DNA of 19,758 nt from Flavobacteriales bacterium (GTDB taxonomy: Bacteria; Bacteroidota; Bacteroidia; Flavobacteriales; Flavobacteriaceae): positions 1 through 19,758 of the forward strand of contig NSHO01000011.1 of the NCBI GenBank assembly GCA_002737105.1. The letters are read 5' to 3'. Positions 15,085-19,758 of the stretch are shown here, piece by piece. Numbering within the stretch: the first letter of the stretch is position 1; each line of letters starts with the position of its first letter. The position numbers were made by a program, and so were the translations under genes. A model generated the notes under the pieces. That model saw only the letters and a program-made list of their open reading frames with translations. It had not been told where the DNA came from and did not search any database.

Positions 15085-17643
15085 CTATTTCAATCCTTCT
15101 ACTTTAGCTTTTACTTCTTCTAGAGAACCTTCAAAAGTTTGAACATTTACATTATCGTTTATAGAAGTAGTAACTGTAGCTTTTGCTTTTCCGTTAACGT
15201 TTTTAATTTCTACTTTAACGTTTTTATCAGCGTCTTTAGAACAGCAAGATTTTTCTCCTTCATTTGCTACAAATTTTCCATCGGCATCATAATGAGCCAT
15301 GCACATTTCTTTTTCTTCAGCGGTACAACCTAAAGAATCGCACATTTTTGCACATGCTTCTTTGGTCATAGTTGCGCATTTTGTCATATCGCATTTACCC
15401 ATTTCTGAAGTGCCATCAGCATTCATTTCAACAGTGTATTTCATTTCTTTTTTAGTTCCTTCAGAATGACCTCCTAAAATAGGTGCGATTACCAATCCAA
15501 TCAAACACGTTAATTTGATTAAGATGTTCATTGATGGTCCAGAAGTATCTTTAAATGGATCTCCAACAGTATCTCCAGTTACGGCAGCTTTGTGAGCATC
15601 AGAACCTTTGTATGTCATTTCTCCGTTGATTTCTACACCTGCTTCAAAAGATTTTTTAGCGTTGTCCCAAGCACCACCTGCGTTGTTTTGGAATACTGCC
15701 CAAAGTACACCTGAAACGGTAACTCCGGCCATATAGCCACCTAACATTTCAGCAATTAATTGGTTATCATCTGGGTAAACTAATTTTCCTAAAAGTACAA
15801 TTGCAATTGGAAAACCGATGGTTAAAATTCCTGGCAACATCATTTCGCGCAAAGCGGCTTTAGTTGAAATTTCCACACATTTACCATATTCTGGTTTGCC
15901 TGTTCCTTCCATAATTCCTGGAATCTCTTTGAACTGACGACGTACTTCGTATACCATATCCATAGCAGCTTTTCCAACAGAATTCATCGCTAAAGCAGAG
16001 AAAACTACTGGAATCATTCCACCTATAAATAACATGGCTAATACTGGTGCTTTGAAAATATTAATTCCGTCAATTCCTGTAAACGTTACATAAGCAGCAA
16101 ACAAAGCTAAAGAGGTTAACGCAGCCGAAGCGATTGCGAATCCTTTTCCTGTTGCAGCAGTTGTATTTCCTACTGAATCTAAAATATCGGTACGCGTACG
16201 CACTTCTTTAGGAAGTTCACTCATTTCAGCAATTCCACCTGCGTTATCAGAAATTGGTCCGAAAGCATCAATGGCTAATTGCATTGCAGTTGTTGCCATC
16301 ATAGCTGAAGCGGCAAGCGCTACACCATAAAAACCTGCAAACGCATACGAAGACCAAATTGCCGCAGCAAATAATAATACTGTTGGGAAAGTTGAAATCA
16401 TACCAGTTGCTAAACCTGCAATTACATTTGTTCCTGCTCCTGTAGATGATTTTTGAACAATAGCCAAAACCGGTTTTGTTCCTAATCCTGTATAATATTC
16501 AGTTACTGATGAAATGGCTCCACCAACTATTAATCCTACAATAGTAGCATAGAAAACACGCATAGAAGAAATGTCTTTCAATCCTTCACCGTAAAATTCC
16601 ATTTTCATAGTTGTTGGTAACATATATTCTACTAAAAAGTAACATGCAATTAAAGTCAGTCCAATAGAAACCCAGTTTCCAATGTTCAACGCTTTTTGTA
16701 CTTGTGCTTCCTTAGCATCATCACTTGAAATTTTAACTAACATGGTTCCGATGATAGAAAATAAAATTCCAAAACCAGCAATTGCCATTGGTAATAAAAT
16801 TGGTCCGATTCCGCCAAAAGCATCATCGATTTTTCCACCCATATCTTTAATTACGTAATTTCCTAAAACCATAGCAGCTAAAACCGTTGCTACATACGAA
16901 CCAAATAAATCGGCACCCATACCAGCTACGTCACCTACGTTATCACCAACATTATCTGCAATTGTCGCAGGATTTCGAGGATCATCTTCTGGAATACCCG
17001 CTTCCACTTTTCCTACTAAATCGGCACCTACATCGGCAGCTTTGGTATAAATACCGCCACCCACACGAGCAAATAAGGCTATCGATTCAGCACCTAATGA
17101 GAAGCCTGCTAAAGTTTCTAATACGATGGTCATTTTTTCGGTTCCATCTACTCCCCAAACTCCGCCCATAAAGAAACGGAAGAAGACAATGAAAAAAGTG
17201 GTTAGTCCTAAAACAGCTAAACCAGCAACACCTAATCCCATTACTGTTCCGCCACCAAAAGATACTTTTAAGGCTTGTGGTAAACTAGTACGAGCAGCTT
17301 GAGTTGTACGTACATTGGTTTTAGTTGCAATTTTCATTCCCATATTTCCTGCTAAAGCAGAGAAAAATGCGCCAAAAATAAAGGCAATTACAATTAGCCA
17401 ATGTGTGGTTGGAACGAAAAAAGAAATGGCTCCAAGAACTATACTCGCGCCTATAACAAAAAAGCTTAATAATCTGTATTCTGCTTTTAAGAAAGCCAAT
17501 GCACCTTCATAGATGTAATCTGAAATTTCTTTCATTTTACCGTCTCCTGCATCTTGTTTTAATACCCATGTGCGTTTAATTGCCATAAAAAGCAATCCTA
17601 TAATTGCCATAACAATTGGCAAGTAAATCATAAAATCATTCAT
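15085..17643 (-). CDS. hppA: Membrane pyrophosphatase (K+-dependent type) with Cys-rich C-terminal extension
   Basis: An 852-residue ion-pumping pyrophosphatase that hydrolyses PPi and drives H+ or Na+ across the inner membrane. The core (about 1-725) has about 16 membrane helices and the active-site motifs DVGADLVGK (204-212), DDPRNPATIADNVGDNVGD (220-238), DNAGGIAEMS (466-475) and DTVGDPFKDTSGPS (691-704). Ala496 in the GNTTAATGKG segment, where K+-independent enzymes have Lys, indicates the K+-dependent class. Which ion is pumped cannot be settled by eye. Residues 726-852 are an extension beyond the usual end near the last helix: charged, with eight cysteines at 751, 756, 764, 768, 773, 781, 800 and 801, and a Lys/Val/Asn-rich beta-like tail. 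By known topology the C-terminus would be periplasmic. Upstream is a decayed ppa relic. Confidence 0.95.
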   Translation of the reverse strand: MNDFMIYLPIVMAIIGLLFMAIKRTWVLKQDAGDGKMKEISDYIYEGALAFLKAEYRLLSFFVIGASIVLGAISFFVPTTHWLIVIAFIFGAFFSALAGNMGMKIATKTNVRTTQAARTSLPQALKVSFGGGTVMGLGVAGLAVLGLTTFFIVFFRFFMGGVWGVDGTEKMTIVLETLAGFSLGAESIALFARVGGGIYTKAADVGADLVGKVEAGIPEDDPRNPATIADNVGDNVGDVAGMGADLFGSYVATVLAAMVLGNYVIKDMGGKIDDAFGGIGPILLPMAIAGFGILFSIIGTMLVKISSDDAKEAQVQKALNIGNWVSIGLTLIACYFLVEYMLPTTMKMEFYGEGLKDISSMRVFYATIVGLIVGGAISSVTEYYTGLGTKPVLAIVQKSSTGAGTNVIAGLATGMISTFPTVLLFAAAIWSSYAFAGFYGVALAASAMMATTAMQLAIDAFGPISDNAGGIAEMSELPKEVRTRTDILDSVGNTTAATGKGFAIASAALTSLALFAAYVTFTGIDGINIFKAPVLAMLFIGGMIPVVFSALAMNSVGKAAMDMVYEVRRQFKEIPGIMEGTGKPEYGKCVEISTKAALREMMLPGILTIGFPIAIVLLGKLVYPDDNQLIAEMLGGYMAGVTVSGVLWAVFQNNAGGAWDNAKKSFEAGVEINGEMTYKGSDAHKAAVTGDTVGDPFKDTSGPSMNILIKLTCLIGLVIAPILGGHSEGTKKEMKYTVEMNADGTSEMGKCDMTKCATMTKEACAKMCDSLGCTAEEKEMCMAHYDADGKFVANEGEKSCCSKDADKNVKVEIKNVNGKAKATVTTSINDNVNVQTFEGSLEEVKAKVEGLK

Positions 17644-17680
17644 AGTTTCTTGTAAAAAGTTAATTTTAAATTTAATCGAG

Positions 17681-17688
17681 CAAAATTA
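17681..17688 (-). promoter_or_regulatory. Bacteroidota-type -7 element upstream of hppA
   Basis: The minus strand reads TAATTTTG, matching TAnnTTTG, 38 nt before the hppA ATG (17641-17643) and just after the terminator hairpin. There is no -33 TTG at the usual spacing (the hairpin occupies that place), so only the -7 element supports it. Confidence 0.4.
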
Positions 17689-17691
17689 AAC

Positions 17692-17728
17692 AAAAAAGGC
17701 AATTATTCTAACGATAATTGCCTTTTTT
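17692..17728 (-). terminator. Terminator downstream of the ppa relic
   Basis: A 15-bp inverted repeat (17692-17706 with 17714-17728; core AAAGGCAATTAT) encloses a 7-nt loop, TCTAACG. It lies between the stop of the ppa relic and the hppA start, so it was presumably the original ppa terminator and keeps hppA as a separate unit. Confidence 0.75.
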
Positions 17729-17748
17729 ACTAAAATTAGGGGAATTTT

Positions 17749-17932
17749 TTATTTTATGCTAAATAATCCCTCTGGTTTATTTTCAATTTCTTCAAATCGT
17801 TGGCTTCATTCTTTTAAGATAGCGTGCGCTTCATTTAAGTCACCCGGCCATTTTGTTTTCTAAATCTTTGTATTCTTAAAAGAAGTGTTCATGTCAGTTT
17901 AAGTGTTTTTTTTCGACGGAAAAGTTAGAAAA
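17749..17932 (-). pseudogene. ppa: Relic of soluble inorganic pyrophosphatase C-terminus
   Basis: Reading the minus strand, codons in one frame from about 17930 to 17843 give FSVEKKHLN, stop, HEHFF, stop, EYKDLENKMAG. A shift to a second frame continues GDLNEAHAILKE, stop (TGA, 17806-17808), SQRFEEIENKPEGLFSIK and a final TAA at 17749-17751. HEHFFxxYKDLE and the segment that follows match the C-terminal end of family I soluble inorganic pyrophosphatase (E. coli has HFFEHYKDLEKGKW), and a C-terminal ENKPEGLFSIK fits Bacteroidota members. The first stop codons, the frameshift and the missing N-terminal part (about two thirds of the protein, with the active site) mean it is not functional. It sits directly upstream of hppA, between it and the DUF5686 gene. 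Confidence 0.8.
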
Positions 17933-18026
17933 AAGATAGAAGATAGTGAGGCCTGCATTTGATTTTTTATATTATTGATTTTGTAGTAATATTAATACAT
18001 CAATGAAGTTCCTTTTGCCTTTTAAT
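17933..18026. other. Short spacer between the ppa relic and the DUF5686 gene
   Basis: AT-rich sequence with no open frame, hairpin or repeat that I can support. In an intact ppa locus the N-terminal coding part would start near here, so these bases may be unrecognisable gene debris. Confidence 0.4.
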
Positions 18027-19758
18027 TTAAAAATAAAAACCAAAACCTACCCGTATTGTAAATTTTCTGGCATCGGGAATATTAAAATAACTGCCTCGCC
18101 AAGCTGCATCAATTCGCATTACTTTAAATATGTTACCTATTCCTGCAGAATATTCAATATAGCCATCAACTGGTGCTTGATAATTTTGTCCGGAGGCATT
18201 AATTGCTTTGTTTTCATTTGAAACAGAACCATAAACGGCTTTTGCCCCAATAATTTCTCTCCAATTTAATTTTCTTAATAGCGGCACTCTTGAAAATAAT
18301 TTACCATTAAAATTATGCTCCAAATGTAGTGAAGTATATTGATCGGCTACGAAATCGTAATAATTTAATAAATTGTAGGTGTTGTCGATAATAAAAAAAG
18401 ATTGGTTTCCAGGAATAATTCCCATTAAAGATAAAGGTACTGTTCCAAAGGTTTTACCAACTTCTAAAGTAGTAAATAGTCGGCCAAATCCGCCAATTAA
18501 TATAGGCTGACGATAAAACATTTGTAACTTGGAATAACTGAAGTCGCTATTTAAAACCCCTTTTAAACCTTGAGAGTAACTAACAAAAATTCTTGGATAA
18601 TTTAAATCTACCTCTATTCGGTCTACACCATATCCAATCATTTTTCGATTTGGCGTATAATTGACTAAGAAATTGACTTCAGATTGGGTAATTTTGTTTG
18701 CCGTTCGACTAAATGTGTCATCCGTAAAATAATCTAATTTGAATTCGGAAGAAGCAGAAGATAAAGTTCTGTAAGAAAAACTACTTTCGAAAACCAAATT
18801 TTTAACAGGCTCTATTTCAAAACCTAAATTAGTTAAATTGACATTAGTTAATTTGTTGTTTGTACCACTTGAAAAGAAGGAAGAAGACGCAAAACTTCTA
18901 CCTAATACATCATTAGAAGTGGTTAAACTTACGCCAATTTGTTCGACGTCTCTTCGGTTTCCAAATGAGGCAATAAATCTATTTTTCTTATCCAACATTA
19001 CACGTGCATTGATGCCGTATTTTACTTTTTGGTCTTTAAAACCGTAAGCGGTATACCCTTGAATACGCCAAGGATCGTTGGTGCCAAAGTAAGTTCTTCC
19101 ACCTAATCTAATGCGTTGCCCTTCTACATCATTATAACCAAAAGTAGAGAAAACGGGGCCGATATCAAATTTTCCAACTTGTATGTAACCACTTCCTAAA
19201 ATGGATACAATATTGTAAAAACGTTTAATTTTTGGTACCGTTTTTAAAGTGTCTAGCATCTCATAAATTCCTTTTTCATTAGAATTTAAACTTTCAAATC
19301 TATTTTCTTCCCAATATTCCTCCGTTTTAGCATACGCTTCTTTGTTGAACGTGTTTACTTCTTCACGGTAAAATTTATCGTCTTTTTCTCGGTTGAATTC
19401 GTGATTTTTAAACATGGTAGTTCGTTTGCCATACATGCCATTTGAGCCTTCTTTTTTTGTAAGGGCAAAATCTGTCATCATGTGATCTCGTTTCAATAGG
19501 AAAACCGAATCGTTAAGTACGTCAAATTCTTGTTCAATATAAATATCTCGTACCCAGTTTATGTTAGCACTTTTGCTTGCTTCCATATTGATGCTTTTTA
19601 TAGCAAAAGTGGAATCGTTTACCCAAAAATCACCCTTAAAAGTCAATTCGTTTTTCCGTCTGGGATAATATACAATGTTATAGCACCATTTTTTATCAAT
19701 AAAAGTACTATCGGCTAAAACATAATTATATACTTGAATTCCTGTTCGAGATATCGGA
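18027..19758 (-). CDS. DUF5686 family outer-membrane-type protein, 5' end outside window
   Basis: The reading frame stays open to the right edge: upstream of codon 19646 it reads ...DKKWCYNIVYYPRRKNE before LTFKGDFWVND, so the gene starts beyond the window and an internal TTG is not its start. About 576 residues are visible. The first part has FKGDFWVNDSTFAIKSINMEAS and YIEQEFDVLND, then a charged linker. From about the middle a barrel follows, with many alternating strands (GYIQVGKFDIGPVFSTFGYND, GQRIRLGGRTYFGTNDPWRIQGYTAYGF), ending FTIRVGFGFYF with a C-terminal Phe typical of outer-membrane proteins. These match the DUF5686 family of Bacteroidota, which usually begins with a signal peptide and a carboxypeptidase-regulatory-like domain, here off the edge. 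Function unknown. No terminator is visible directly after its stop. Confidence 0.85.
   Translation of the reverse strand, partial: PISRTGIQVYNYVLADSTFIDKKWCYNIVYYPRRKNELTFKGDFWVNDSTFAIKSINMEASKSANINWVRDIYIEQEFDVLNDSVFLLKRDHMMTDFALTKKEGSNGMYGKRTTMFKNHEFNREKDDKFYREEVNTFNKEAYAKTEEYWEENRFESLNSNEKGIYEMLDTLKTVPKIKRFYNIVSILGSGYIQVGKFDIGPVFSTFGYNDVEGQRIRLGGRTYFGTNDPWRIQGYTAYGFKDQKVKYGINARVMLDKKNRFIASFGNRRDVEQIGVSLTTSNDVLGRSFASSSFFSSGTNNKLTNVNLTNLGFEIEPVKNLVFESSFSYRTLSSASSEFKLDYFTDDTFSRTANKITQSEVNFLVNYTPNRKMIGYGVDRIEVDLNYPRIFVSYSQGLKGVLNSDFSYSKLQMFYRQPILIGGFGRLFTTLEVGKTFGTVPLSLMGIIPGNQSFFIIDNTYNLLNYYDFVADQYTSLHLEHNFNGKLFSRVPLLRKLNWREIIGAKAVYGSVSNENKAINASGQNYQAPVDGYIEYSAGIGNIFKVMRIDAAWRGSYFNIPDARKFTIRVGFGFYF

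Noticed and set aside
16887..17171. Plus-strand open frame with His/Leu/Arg-rich product inside hppA
   Set aside because: It is antisense to conserved pyrophosphatase active-site coding sequence, has unnatural composition and no start context.
17749..17892. Small standalone gene from ATG 17890-17892 to TAA 17749-17751
   Set aside because: Two in-frame stops interrupt it and a neighbouring frame continues the pyrophosphatase motifs upstream, so it is a relic and not a gene.
18027..19646. DUF5686 gene as a complete gene starting at TTG 19644-19646
   Set aside because: The frame continues without a stop to the right edge with family-like sequence, so the TTG is internal and the gene is 5' truncated by the window.

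Overview
The window is an AT-rich stretch (about one third G+C by eye) of a Bacteroidota chromosome, most likely of the family Flavobacteriaceae and close to Flavobacterium. The evidence is the set of GLPGLI-family proteins, a carboxypeptidase-regulatory-like/outer-membrane barrel protein, a DUF5686 protein, start codons without Shine-Dalgarno sequences, and several TAnnTTTG-type promoter elements. No rRNA, tRNA, CRISPR array, insertion sequence or prophage was seen. Most genes are core housekeeping genes.

Left edge to 5.9 kb: the 3' end of a plus-strand gene, probably the tail-specific protease prc, meets the minus-strand cell-elongation operon mreB-mreC-mreD-mrdA(PBP2)-rodA at a shared terminator. 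This operon encodes the MreB filament, its membrane adaptors, the transpeptidase and the SEDS glycosyltransferase, so the cell is presumably rod-shaped. Genes within it are tightly packed, with start/stop overlaps at mreC/mreD and mreD/mrdA. Next is purH (IMP synthesis, minus strand) with its own promoter and terminator, then a plus-strand lone MacB/FtsX-type ABC permease.

9.0-13.6 kb: a three-gene minus-strand operon of two tandem secreted GLPGLI proteins followed by a 903-residue outer-membrane barrel with a carboxypeptidase-regulatory-like domain and plug-like region. Its function is unknown, and it is the most accessory-looking unit here. Divergent from it is a two-gene plus-strand unit: an unrecognised secreted 253-residue protein and a deoxynucleoside kinase.

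15.1 kb to right edge: hppA, a K+-dependent-type membrane pyrophosphatase with an unusual Cys-rich C-terminal extension. Upstream of it lies the decayed C-terminal part of a soluble inorganic pyrophosphatase gene (ppa), with stops and a frameshift. A DUF5686 outer-membrane-type protein follows and runs off the window.

The main points of interest are the ppa relic beside hppA, the tandem CX4CX7C tail of HppA, the GLPGLI pair plus barrel operon, and a Cys/His cluster in PBP2 that may be a zinc site. No clearly new multi-gene system can be demonstrated from sequence alone.
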